Assembly (NCBI RefSeq): GCF_000349845.1
Contig: NC_020829.1
Location: forward strand, 372,001 to 436,000
Reading direction: 5' to 3'
DNA from: Pseudomonas sp. ATCC 13867
GTDB taxonomy: Bacteria > Pseudomonadota > Gammaproteobacteria > Pseudomonadales > Pseudomonadaceae
DNA length: 64,000 nt
In this document: piece after piece, positions 46,453 through 53,784 of the stretch
Position numbering within the stretch: position 1 is the first letter of the stretch
Layout of the letters: every line of letters begins with the position of its first letter
The notes under the pieces: model-generated
Told to the model about the DNA's origin: nothing
The model's database searches: none
Seen by the model: only the letters and a program-made list of their open reading frames with translations
Position numbers and translations under genes: made by a program

Positions 46453-46651
46453 GTTGACCGGATGCGCCAGAGCTGGGCGGTTCGCGAGCAAGCTCGCTCC
46501 TACAGCTCGCCGGCTAGCTCGGAGCGATTTTCGTAGGAGCGAGCTTGCTCGCGAACCCGCCTGGCATCGGCGCTGCCGGCTCCCTCTCCCTCAGGAGCGG
46601 GGCGCAGCCAGGCTGGGGTGAGGGGCTTCTCGGCGAGCGCGAATCCCGACT
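46453..46651. other. Intergenic region between the chpE remnant and rsmE, REP-containing
   Basis: The 368 bp from the chpC stop to the rsmE stop hold the chpE remnant, a REP pair (46484-46552) and, at about 46579-46625, a CCCTCTCCCTCAGGAGCGGG...GGGTGAGGGG repeat-like segment with partly self-complementary ends. A shorter relative of that segment occurs at 61276-61302. No further gene is supported. Confidence 0.6.
46484..46552. repeat. REP pair (BIME) before rsmE
   Basis: GCGAGCAAGCTCGCTCCTAC at 46484-46503 and its inverse GTAGGAGCGAGCTTGCTCGC at 46533-46552, both perfect copies, with a 29-bp centre. The tail-to-tail orientation is opposite to the pair at 25899-25970. Confidence 0.9.
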
Positions 46652-47371
46652 TCAGAAATCACCCCAAAGCTGCTGCGCCACGCTCAGCGCCACCACCGGC
46701 GCCGTCTCGGTCCGCAGCACGCGCGGCCCCAGCCGGGCGGCCTGGAATCCGGCACCCTTGGCCTGCTCCACCTCCGCATCGCTCAGGCCGCCTTCCGGGC
46801 CGATCAGGAAGGCCAGGCTCGTCGGCTTGTCATGGCTGGTCAGCGGCTCGGCCACCGGGTGCAGCACCAGCTTGAGCTGCGCCTCGCAGCTCTCCAGCCA
46901 TTCGGCCAGGGTTACCGGCGCATTGAGCACCGGCAGCACCGAGCGGCCGCACTGTTCGCAGGCGCTGATCGCCACCTGGCGCCAGTGGGCCATGCGCTTG
47001 TCGGCGCGCTCGTCCTTCAGGCGCACTTCGCAGCGTTCGCTGACGATCGGGGTGATCTCGCTGGCGCCCAGTTCGGTGGCCTTCTGGATCGCCCAGTCCA
47101 TGCGCTCGCCACGGGACAGGCCCTGTCCCAGGTGTACGCGCAGCGGCGATTCGGCCTGGCCGTCGAAGGCTTCGCGCAGTTCCACGCGGACGTTCTTCTT
47201 GCCCACCTCGATCAGTTCGCCCAGGTATTCGTGGCCGGAGCCGTCGAACAGCTGCACGGCGTCGCCGGCCGAGTGCCGGAGCACGCGGCCGATGTAATGG
47301 GCCTGGGCTTCGGGCAGCTCGTGCTGGCCGAGGGAGAGCGGGGCGTCGATGAAGAAGCGGGAGAGGCGCAT
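46652..47371 (-). CDS. rsmE: 16S rRNA (uracil-1498-N3)-methyltransferase RsmE
   Basis: SPOUT-class methyltransferase that forms m3U1498 in 16S rRNA (239 aa). The N-terminal PUA-like domain (MRLSRFFIDAPL...HYIGRVLRHSAGDAVQLFDG) is followed by the knotted domain with IQKATELGASEITPIVSERCE, LIGPEGGLSDAEVE and LGPRVLRTETAPVVAL. The start at 47371 is set by family length; the frame continues to 47857 as a shadow inside bioA. A second, divergent RsmE-like gene lies at the right end of the window. Confidence 0.96.
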   Translation of the reverse strand: MRLSRFFIDAPLSLGQHELPEAQAHYIGRVLRHSAGDAVQLFDGSGHEYLGELIEVGKKNVRVELREAFDGQAESPLRVHLGQGLSRGERMDWAIQKATELGASEITPIVSERCEVRLKDERADKRMAHWRQVAISACEQCGRSVLPVLNAPVTLAEWLESCEAQLKLVLHPVAEPLTSHDKPTSLAFLIGPEGGLSDAEVEQAKGAGFQAARLGPRVLRTETAPVVALSVAQQLWGDF

Positions 47372-47436
47372 GGCGATGTCGAACTGATGGGGGAAAGCGG
47401 CAAGCTTAAAGCTTTCGGCCTGCCGCTTGTAGCCGA

Positions 47437-48840
47437 TCAGCCCGGATCGCGATGCTCGGGGAAGCGTTCGCTGACCGCCACGCTCACGCTGTCGCGGGTG
47501 GCAATGTCGATGCCTTCGCTGGCGACTTCGGCGAGGAAGTCGATCTGTTCGGGGGTGATGATGTACGGCGGCAGGAAGTACACCACGCTGCCCAGCGGAC
47601 GCAGCAGCGCACCACGCTCCAGACCGTGCTGGAAGACCTTCAGGCCGCGGCGTTCCTGCCAGGGGTAGGGTTTTTTCGTGGCCTTGTCCTGGACCATCTC
47701 GATGGCGAGGATCATGCCGGTCTGGCGGATTTCCGCGACGTGCGGGTGGTCGGCCAGGTGCGCGGTGGCGCTGGCCATCTTCGCCGCCAGGGCCTTGTTG
47801 GCTTCGATGACGTTGTCCTGCTCGAAGATGTCCAGGGTCGCCAGGGCGGCGGCGCACGCCAGCGGGTTGCCGGTGTAGGTGTGCGAGTGGAGGAAGGCGC
47901 GCAGGGTGGAATAGTCGTCGTAGAAGGCCTGGTAGACGTTATCGGTGGTCAGCACCGCGCTCATCGCCAGGTAACCGCCGGTCAGCGCCTTGGACAGCAC
48001 CAGGAAGTCCGGGGTGATGCCGGCCTGCTCGCAGGCGAACATCGTGCCGGTGCGGCCGAAGCCGACGGCGATCTCGTCGTGGATCAGGTGCACGCCATAG
48101 CGGTCGCAGGCATCGCGCAGCAGCTTGAGGTAGATCGGATGGTACATGCGCATGCCGCCGGCGCCCTGCACCAGCGGCTCGACGATGACGGCCGCGACCT
48201 CTTGGTGGTGCTGCTCCAGCGCCTGCTCCATCGCCGCGAACATCGTCCGCGAATGTTCTTCCCAGCTCACGCCTTCGGGGCGCAGGTAGCAGTCGGGCGT
48301 CGGCACCTTGATGGTGTCCATCAGCAGCGACTTGTAGGTCTCGGTGAACAGCGCCACGTCGCCCACCGACATCGCCGCCACGGTTTCGCCGTGGTAGCTG
48401 TTGGTCAGGGTGATGAAGCGCTTCTTCTGCGGCTGGCCGAGGTTGTGCCAGTAGTGGTAGCTCATCTTCAGCGCGACTTCGATGCCGGCCGAGCCGCTGT
48501 CGGCGTAGAACACCCGGGAGAAGCCGGCCGGCGCCAGACGCAGCAGGCGTTCGGACAGCTCGATCACAGGCGCATGGCTGAAGCCGGCGAGGATCACGTG
48601 CTCCAGCTGGTCCACCTGGTCCTTGATGCGCTGGTTGATGCGCGGGTTGGCGTGGCCGAAGACGTTGACCCACCAGGAGCTGACCGCGTCCAGGTAGCGT
48701 TTGCCTTCGAAGTCCTCCAGCCAGATGCCTTCGCCGCGGCGGATCGGGATCACCGGCAGGCGTTCGTGGTCTTTCATCTGGGTGCAGGGGTGCCAGAGCA
48801 CGCTGAGATCGCGCTGCATCCACTCGGCATTCAGGCCCAT
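47437..48840 (-). CDS. bioA: Adenosylmethionine-8-amino-7-oxononanoate aminotransferase BioA
   Basis: Class III PLP aminotransferase of biotin synthesis: KAPA to DAPA with SAM as amino donor (467 aa). The PLP lysine is K284 (LVLSKALTGGYL), the cofactor Asp is in LIHDEIAVGFGRTG, and the substrate-side motifs LWHPCTQMKDHE and SYHGETVAAMSVG are typical of BioA. The ATG at 48840 follows AGGAG; the frame extends upstream to 48963 without support. It is not in a bio operon here; it sits between rsmE and a divergent amine oxidase. Confidence 0.94.
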   Translation of the reverse strand: MGLNAEWMQRDLSVLWHPCTQMKDHERLPVIPIRRGEGIWLEDFEGKRYLDAVSSWWVNVFGHANPRINQRIKDQVDQLEHVILAGFSHAPVIELSERLLRLAPAGFSRVFYADSGSAGIEVALKMSYHYWHNLGQPQKKRFITLTNSYHGETVAAMSVGDVALFTETYKSLLMDTIKVPTPDCYLRPEGVSWEEHSRTMFAAMEQALEQHHQEVAAVIVEPLVQGAGGMRMYHPIYLKLLRDACDRYGVHLIHDEIAVGFGRTGTMFACEQAGITPDFLVLSKALTGGYLAMSAVLTTDNVYQAFYDDYSTLRAFLHSHTYTGNPLACAAALATLDIFEQDNVIEANKALAAKMASATAHLADHPHVAEIRQTGMILAIEMVQDKATKKPYPWQERRGLKVFQHGLERGALLRPLGSVVYFLPPYIITPEQIDFLAEVASEGIDIATRDSVSVAVSERFPEHRDPG

Positions 48841-49031
48841 TGGGGTACTCCTAATCTGGCTGGTCGTCTGATGGACGGCTTGAGAGGGTCGGGCAAGCCT
48901 ATGCAATGCACTTGAGATGGACAAGGACGCGTCCGACGACACATGTCGCCGATTGCCGACCAAGACGTCTATCCGCCCTTCAGGCGCTGACGTATGCTTC
49001 GCCCTTTTGCACCATTTGGGGAATCGTGGCG

Positions 49032-50522
49032 ATGAAGACGGGATGGCTGCGCGCTGCTGCGTTGCTTGCTCTGGGGGTGTTCAGCGCGGTGGCGCTGGGC
49101 AAGGACAAACAGCCGACGGCCATCGTGGTCGGTGGCGGACTCGCCGGCCTGTCGGCGGCCTACGAGCTGCAACAGAACGGCTGGCAGGTCACCGTACTGG
49201 AGGCCAAGCCGCAGGTGGGTGGCCGTTCGGGCCTGGCCACCAGCGAGTGGATCGGCAACAGCAAGGTGCAGCCGACACTCAACAGTTACCTGGATACCCT
49301 GAAGATCAAGGCCGTTCCGGCACCCGACTTCGTGCGTACGCCAAGCTACCTGATCGACGGCGTCTACTACTCCAGCAGCGACCTGAAGCAGAAGATGCCG
49401 GCCGTCGCCGCGGACCTGGAGCGCTTCGAGAAGTCGCTGGACGAGCTCTCCGCCTCCATCGAGGACCCGCTCAACCCGCTGTCGAGCAAGACCCTGTTCG
49501 CGCTGGACCAGATGAACGCCGCGCGCTGGCTGGACAAGCTGAACCTGTCGCCGACCGCTCGCCTGCTGGTCAACCAGCGCATCCGTTCGCGCTATGACGA
49601 ACCGTCGCGCCTGTCGCTGCTGTACCTCGCCCAGCAGGGTCGCGTGTACCGCAACGTCAATGACCGCGACCTGCGTGCCGCGCGCCTGCCCGGTGGCAGC
49701 CAGGTGCTGGCCCAGGCCTTCGTCAAGCAGATCAAGACCATCAAGACCAACGCCAAGGTCACCTCGATCAGCCAGGACAAGGACGGCGTGACCGTCAAGG
49801 TCGGTCCCACCGGCTACAGCGCCGACTACCTGGTACTGGCCGTGCCGCTGCGCGCCCTGGGCAACATCCAGATGACCCCGGGCCTGAGCGAGAAGCAGCA
49901 GGCCGCGCTCAAGAGCACCAACTACGGTTGGCGCGACCAGATCCTGATGAAGTTCAAGCGTCCGGTATGGGACGACAAGTCGCGCCTGTCCGGCGAGATC
50001 TACAGCGACCAGGGCCTGGGCATGATCTGGGTCGAGCCCGCGACCAAGGGCGGCGCCAACGTGCTGATCAACCTGTCCGGCGACAACGCCCGCGTGATGC
50101 AGGCCTTCGGCGATCGCCAGGTGCTGGAGCAGGTCCTGATCCGCATGAACAAGTACTACCCGAAGATGCGCGGCGCCTACGCCGGCTATGAAATGCGTCG
50201 CTACAGCACCGACGTCGGTACCGGCGGTTCCTACCTGGCCTTCGGTCCGGGCCAGATCAGCCGCTTCTGGCGCGTCTGGGAAACCCCGGTGTCCCGCGTC
50301 GCCTTCGCCGGCGAGCACACCGATGCGCTCTATCCAGGCACCCTGGAGGGCGCCCTGCGCAGCGGCAAGCGCGCCGCCAGCCAGGTTCGTGACCTGTATG
50401 CCGGCAAGACCCCGGTGCTGGAAGGCAAGGCCCTGGTTGCCGAGAGCAAGCCGGCCGCCAGTGACAAGGCTGCCGACGGCAAGGGCGAGAAGAAGGGCAT
50501 CCTGTCCTGGCTGCCGTTCTGA
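49032..50522 (+). CDS. Exported flavin-containing amine oxidase
   Basis: A 496-aa FAD-dependent oxidoreductase of the monoamine oxidase/phytoene desaturase group. An N-terminal hydrophobic segment (WLRAAALLALGVFSAVALG) suggests export or membrane anchoring, followed directly by the dinucleotide fold AIVVGGGLAGLSAAYEL and the GG-R motif QVGGRSGL. The C-terminal FAD signature is RVAFAGEHTDALYPGTLEGALRSGKRAA. The C-terminal ~40 residues are Lys/Ala-rich. It corresponds to PA0421. The substrate is unknown; polyamine or amine oxidation is a family guess. There is no Tat twin-arginine motif, although FAD proteins often use Tat. Confidence 0.88.
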   Translation: MKTGWLRAAALLALGVFSAVALGKDKQPTAIVVGGGLAGLSAAYELQQNGWQVTVLEAKPQVGGRSGLATSEWIGNSKVQPTLNSYLDTLKIKAVPAPDFVRTPSYLIDGVYYSSSDLKQKMPAVAADLERFEKSLDELSASIEDPLNPLSSKTLFALDQMNAARWLDKLNLSPTARLLVNQRIRSRYDEPSRLSLLYLAQQGRVYRNVNDRDLRAARLPGGSQVLAQAFVKQIKTIKTNAKVTSISQDKDGVTVKVGPTGYSADYLVLAVPLRALGNIQMTPGLSEKQQAALKSTNYGWRDQILMKFKRPVWDDKSRLSGEIYSDQGLGMIWVEPATKGGANVLINLSGDNARVMQAFGDRQVLEQVLIRMNKYYPKMRGAYAGYEMRRYSTDVGTGGSYLAFGPGQISRFWRVWETPVSRVAFAGEHTDALYPGTLEGALRSGKRAASQVRDLYAGKTPVLEGKALVAESKPAASDKAADGKGEKKGILSWLPF

Positions 50523-50540
50523 TCGGATGCGTCCCGCACA

Positions 50541-50570
50541 CAATGCCGGCGAAAGCCGGCATTGTTGTTT
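50541..50570 (+). terminator. Rho-independent terminator after the amine oxidase gene
   Basis: CAATGCCGGC (50541-50550), GAAA tetraloop and GCCGGCATTG (50555-50564), a perfect 10-bp stem followed by TTGTTT. Confidence 0.88.
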
Positions 50571-50699
50571 CTGGGCCCTGGTACGCGCGTTTCAGAGGGG
50601 ATCTATCTTGTGAATCGATGTTTCAAAGCAGGATTTTCCACTTTTATTCGATCAATTTGTCGATAGTCTTGGACCTCCGTTATTCAAGGATGTAGATCG

Positions 50700-51254
50700 A
50701 TGCAATGGCGTAATTCCCCCGCTCGCTACGGACTGGTCAGCCTGTTCCTGCACTGGGGCAGTGCGCTGGTGGTCTTCGGTCTGTTCGGCCTGGGCCTGTG
50801 GATGCGTGAGCTGGACTACTACGACACCTGGTACCACCGCGCTCCAGAAATCCATAAAGGCATCGGCATCCTGCTGTTCATCGCACTGGCCCTGCGCGTG
50901 GTCTGGCGCTTCGTCAGCCCGCCGCCGCCGGCACCGGCCAATCATGGATCGCTCACCCGGCTGGGCAGCAAGGTCGGCCATCTGGCGCTGTACGCGCTGC
51001 TGTTCGCGGTGATGATCGTCGGCTACCTGATCTCCACCGCCGAAGGCAAGCCGATCAGCGTGTTCGGCTGGTTCGACGTACCCGCCACCCTGAGCGGGCT
51101 GCCGGACCAGGCCGACGTCGCCGGCGTCATCCACCTGTACCTGGCCTGGGCGCTGGTGGTGCTCGCCGTGCTGCACGCCCTGGCGGCCTTCAAACACCAT
51201 TTCATCGATCGCGACGCCACGCTGACACGCATGTTCGGCCGCGCCGCGAAGTAA
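50700..51254 (+). CDS. Cytochrome b561-family membrane protein (YceJ-like)
   Basis: A 184-aa protein with four membrane helices and the di-heme histidines of prokaryotic cytochrome b561: His in [32 protein letters not shown] and [18 protein letters not shown]. It probably transfers electrons from the quinone pool to a periplasmic acceptor. It lies 26 bp before a YceI gene, the usual yceJ-yceI pairing. AAGGA lies 9 bp before the ATG. Electron donor and acceptor are not evident. Confidence 0.92.
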   Translation: MQWRNSPARYGLVSLFLHWGSALVVFGLFGLGLWMRELDYYDTWYHRAPEIHKGIGILLFIALALRVVWRFVSPPPPAPANHGSLTRLGSKVGHLALYALLFAVMIVGYLISTAEGKPISVFGWFDVPATLSGLPDQADVAGVIHLYLAWALVVLAVLHALAAFKHHFIDRDATLTRMFGRAAK

Positions 51255-51280
51255 AACCTCACCCACAGGGAGATTGTTCA

Positions 51281-51856
51281 ATGTTGAAGAAGACCTTCGC
51301 CGCGCTGGCTCTGGGCACTGCGCTGTTCTCCGCCGGCCAGGCCATGGCCGCGGACTACAAGATCGACAAGGAAGGCCAGCACGCCTTCATCGAGTTCCGC
51401 ATCAAGCACCTGGGCTACAGCTGGCTGTATGGCCGCTTCGACGATTTCGACGGCACCTTCACCTTCGACGAGAAGAATCCGTCCGCCGACAAGGTCAAGG
51501 TCACCATCAACACCAACAGCGTGAACTCCAACCACGCCGAGCGTGACAAGCACCTGCGCAGCCCGGACTTCCTCAACGTCGGCAAGAACCCGACCGCGAC
51601 CTTCGAGTCCACCGCTGTGAAGGCCGATGGCAAGAACGCCGAAATCACCGGCAACCTGACCCTGAACGGGGTGACCAAGCCGGTCACCATCAAGGCCGAA
51701 CTGGTTGGCCAGGGTGACGACCCGTGGGGCGGCTACCGTGCCGGCTTCATCGGCACCACCACCCTCAAGCTGAAGGACTTCAACATTCAGCGCGATCTCG
51801 GCCCGTCTTCCCAGGAAGTGGAGCTGACCCTTTCGGTCGAAGGGGTGCGACAGTAA
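51281..51856 (+). CDS. Periplasmic YceI-family protein (PA0423/PasP-like)
   Basis: A 191-aa lipocalin-like protein that binds isoprenoid-type ligands in homologues. The signal peptide [23 protein letters not shown] ends at AMA-AD. The YceI core is [25 protein letters not shown] through [22 protein letters not shown]. The P. aeruginosa orthologue PA0423 is described as PasP, a secreted protease-like factor in keratitis. I see no protease motif, so I label it only by family. Probably cotranscribed with cytochrome b561. Confidence 0.93.
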   Translation: MLKKTFAALALGTALFSAGQAMAADYKIDKEGQHAFIEFRIKHLGYSWLYGRFDDFDGTFTFDEKNPSADKVKVTINTNSVNSNHAERDKHLRSPDFLNVGKNPTATFESTAVKADGKNAEITGNLTLNGVTKPVTIKAELVGQGDDPWGGYRAGFIGTTTLKLKDFNIQRDLGPSSQEVELTLSVEGVRQ

Positions 51857-51868
51857 GACGCGGAATCG

Positions 51869-51898
51869 CGAAAACGCCGGCATTCGCCGGCGTTTTCG
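51869..51898. terminator. Bidirectional terminator between the yceI and mexR genes
   Basis: CGAAAACGCCGGC (51869-51881), loop ATTC and GCCGGCGTTTTCG (51886-51898): a perfect 13-bp stem with A/T tracts on both sides, placed between convergent genes 12 bp and 10 bp from their stops. Confidence 0.92.
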
Positions 51899-51908
51899 TT
51901 TGTATGGC

Positions 51909-52343
51909 TTATGCCGTACGGTCTGGCAGGCACTGTTGGAGCAGGTGGGTGAGCATCTGTTGCTGGGCGTCGTCGAGTGGCGCGAACAGATCGTCATGAG
52001 TTCGTGCGAGGATGGCCAGGGTGCGTGTCTCGATGCTCCGGCCAGCCTCGGTGAGGAACAGCTGGAAACTGCGCTGGTCGTCAGGGTTGCGTTCGCGACG
52101 GACCAGTCCGAGCGCTTCCATCTCGCGAATCTTGCGGGTGACCAGCGCCTTGTCGCGGCACAGTTTGCGGCCCAGGCATTGCAGGCTCTGTCCGGCGTCT
52201 GCGCCGATCAGTTCGAGCAGGCGGATGTCCGGCGGGGCGAGGTCGATACCCTCGGCGCACAGCTTGTCCTGGAGGCTTTCGCGCATGTGGTCGAAAACCT
52301 TCATCAGGGCTTGTGGCAACTCGGGATTCACGGTGTGGGTCAT
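51909..52343 (-). CDS. mexR: MarR-family repressor MexR
   Basis: Dimeric winged-helix repressor of mexAB-oprM, released by oxidation or by the ArmR peptide in P. aeruginosa (144 aa). The DNA-binding region reads LQCLGRKLCRDKALVTRKIREMEALGLVRRERNPDDQRSFQLFLT, nearly the same as P. aeruginosa MexR. The ATG at 52343 (MTHTVNPELPQALM) fits the family; the frame runs to 52421 across the operators. Cysteines are C29, C56, C62 and C138. The redox pair in P. aeruginosa is C30/C62 (from memory), so the first Cys is shifted by one residue. Confidence 0.95.
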   Translation of the reverse strand: MTHTVNPELPQALMKVFDHMRESLQDKLCAEGIDLAPPDIRLLELIGADAGQSLQCLGRKLCRDKALVTRKIREMEALGLVRRERNPDDQRSFQLFLTEAGRSIETRTLAILARTHDDLFAPLDDAQQQMLTHLLQQCLPDRTA

Positions 52344-52376
52344 CGGCGCGGTCACGGTAAACGGAATGTAAATCCG

Positions 52377-52391
52377 ATTGATCGGATCAAC
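52377..52391. promoter_or_regulatory. MexR-type operator, mexR-proximal copy
   Basis: ATTGA-TCGGA-TCAAC, matching the (G/A)TTGA-N5-TCAAC pattern of MexR sites. An inner palindrome TTGAT-CGG-ATCAA is also present. Confidence 0.7.
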
Positions 52392-52406
52392 CATTTTTCT
52401 TATTTT
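52378..52406 (+). promoter_or_regulatory. Candidate distal mexA promoter overlapping the operators
   Basis: TTGATC (52378-52383), a 17-bp spacer and TATTTT (52401-52406) toward mexA. On the opposite strand TTGATA (52421-52416) with a 17-bp spacer and AAAAAT (52398-52393) could drive mexR. Both would be occluded by MexR at the two operators, explaining joint control. Confidence 0.5.
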
Positions 52407-52407
52407 A

Positions 52408-52422
52408 GTTGATGTTATCAAC
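52408..52422. promoter_or_regulatory. MexR-type operator, mexA-proximal copy
   Basis: GTTGA-TGTTA-TCAAC, a perfect 5-bp inverted repeat with 5-bp spacing, 31 bp (three helical turns) from the first copy. The surrounding sequence TTTTAGTTGA...TCAAC closely resembles the P. aeruginosa mexA operator. Confidence 0.8.
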
Positions 52423-52517
52423 TTTGTGCTGCCAGACCTCCGCCTTGCGGGAAACCTACTGCCGATTCGGCAAACGACTAAATCGTTTCAGTAGCTTTCC
52501 CGCAGGGCTTTCGGACG

Positions 52518-52547
52518 TTTACAAACAGAGCTGAATGTAAGTATTTT
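52518..52547 (+). promoter_or_regulatory. Candidate proximal mexA promoter
   Basis: TTTACA (52518-52523), an 18-bp spacer and TATTTT (52542-52547), 65 bp before the mexA ATG and outside both operators. It may give MexR-independent basal expression. Confidence 0.4.
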
Positions 52548-52611
52548 TGCCAGCTTTCCGGACCGGCAAGCCCAACGCCACCCCGGATGCTTTGCTCATG
52601 AGGATAACGAT

Positions 52612-53769
52612 ATGCAACGAAAGCCAGCCATGCGCGCCCTGGTTCCGACCCTGCTCGTCGCCGTGGCCACTCTTGCCGGCTGTGACAAGAGTCAGGCTCC
52701 GCAGGAGACGCCGACCCCTGAAGTGGGGGTGGTGACCCTGCAGGCGCAGGAGGTGACCCTGAGCACCGAGCTGCCCGGCCGCACCACTGCCTATCGCATC
52801 GCCGAAGTTCGTCCGCAGGTGAACGGCATCATCCTCAAGCGCCTGTTCAAGGAAGGCAGCGACGTCAAGGAAGGCCAGCAGCTGTACCAGATCGACCCGG
52901 CCACCTACCAGGCTACCCTGCAGAGCGCCCAGGCCAACCTGGTGTCCACCCAGCAGCAGGCCGAGCGCTACAAGGAACTGGTGAAGGACGAGGCGGTGAG
53001 CAAGCAGCAGTACGCCGACGCCCAGGCCGCCTATCTGCAGGCCAAGGCCGCGGTGGACAATGCCAGGATCAACGTGCGCTACACCAGGGTCTACTCGCCG
53101 ATCTCCGGCCGTATCGGCCGCTCCTCGGTCACCGAGGGCGCGCTGGTGCAGAACGGCCAGGCCGACGCACTGGCCACCGTGCAGCAGCTGGATCCGATCT
53201 ATGTCGACGTGACCCAGCCCTCCACCGCGCTGATTCGCCTGCGCCGCGAGCTGGCCGCCGGGCAGTTGGAGAAGGCCGGCGACAATGCCGCCAAGGTCAA
53301 GCTGTACCTGGAAGACGGCTCGGAATACCCGCTGGAAGGCAAGCTGGAGTTCTCCGAGGTGTCGGTCGACCAGGGCACCGGCTCGGTCACCGTGCGCGCG
53401 ATCTTCCCCAACCCGAACAAGGAACTGCTGCCGGGCATGTTCGTCCACGCGCAGCTTCAGGAAGGGGTGAAGAAGCAGGCGATCCTCGCCCCGCAGCAGG
53501 GCGTGACCCGCGATTTCCGTGGCCAGGCTACCGCGCTTGTGCTGGGCGAAGGCGACAAGGTCGAGCTGCGTACCCTCAAGGCCGAACGCACCGTCGGCGC
53601 CTACTGGCTGGTCAGCGAAGGCCTCAAGCCCGGCGATCGCCTGATCACCGAAGGCCTGCAGTTCGTCCAGCCGGGGGGGCAGGCCAAGGCCGTACCCGCG
53701 AAGAACGTGGCGCCCGCCGCCGGGGCCACCGACAAACCCGCCGCCGCGCAACCGGCCAAGCAGGGTTAA
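52612..53769 (+). CDS. mexA: RND efflux periplasmic adaptor MexA
   Basis: Membrane-fusion lipoprotein that bridges MexB and OprM (385 aa). The lipobox LAGC places the lipidated cysteine at C24. Blocks typical of MexA follow: TELPGRTTAYRIAEVRPQVNGIILKRLF (lipoyl and barrel), a helical hairpin (about residues 97-165), VYSPISGRIGRSSVTEGALV, and the C-terminal ILAPQQGVTRD with an Ala/Pro-rich tail. First gene of mexAB-oprM, divergent from mexR with two operators between. AGGA lies about 7 bp before the ATG. Confidence 0.98.
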   Translation: MQRKPAMRALVPTLLVAVATLAGCDKSQAPQETPTPEVGVVTLQAQEVTLSTELPGRTTAYRIAEVRPQVNGIILKRLFKEGSDVKEGQQLYQIDPATYQATLQSAQANLVSTQQQAERYKELVKDEAVSKQQYADAQAAYLQAKAAVDNARINVRYTRVYSPISGRIGRSSVTEGALVQNGQADALATVQQLDPIYVDVTQPSTALIRLRRELAAGQLEKAGDNAAKVKLYLEDGSEYPLEGKLEFSEVSVDQGTGSVTVRAIFPNPNKELLPGMFVHAQLQEGVKKQAILAPQQGVTRDFRGQATALVLGEGDKVELRTLKAERTVGAYWLVSEGLKPGDRLITEGLQFVQPGGQAKAVPAKNVAPAAGATDKPAAAQPAKQG

Positions 53770-53784
53770 TCAAGGGGATTCGTA

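Noticed and set aside
46579..46625. CCCTCTCCC...GGGTGAGGGG segment considered as a transposon end or ncRNA
   Set aside because: It resembles a common short intergenic repeat; a shorter relative lies at 61276-61302. No transposase, target duplication or promoter was seen.
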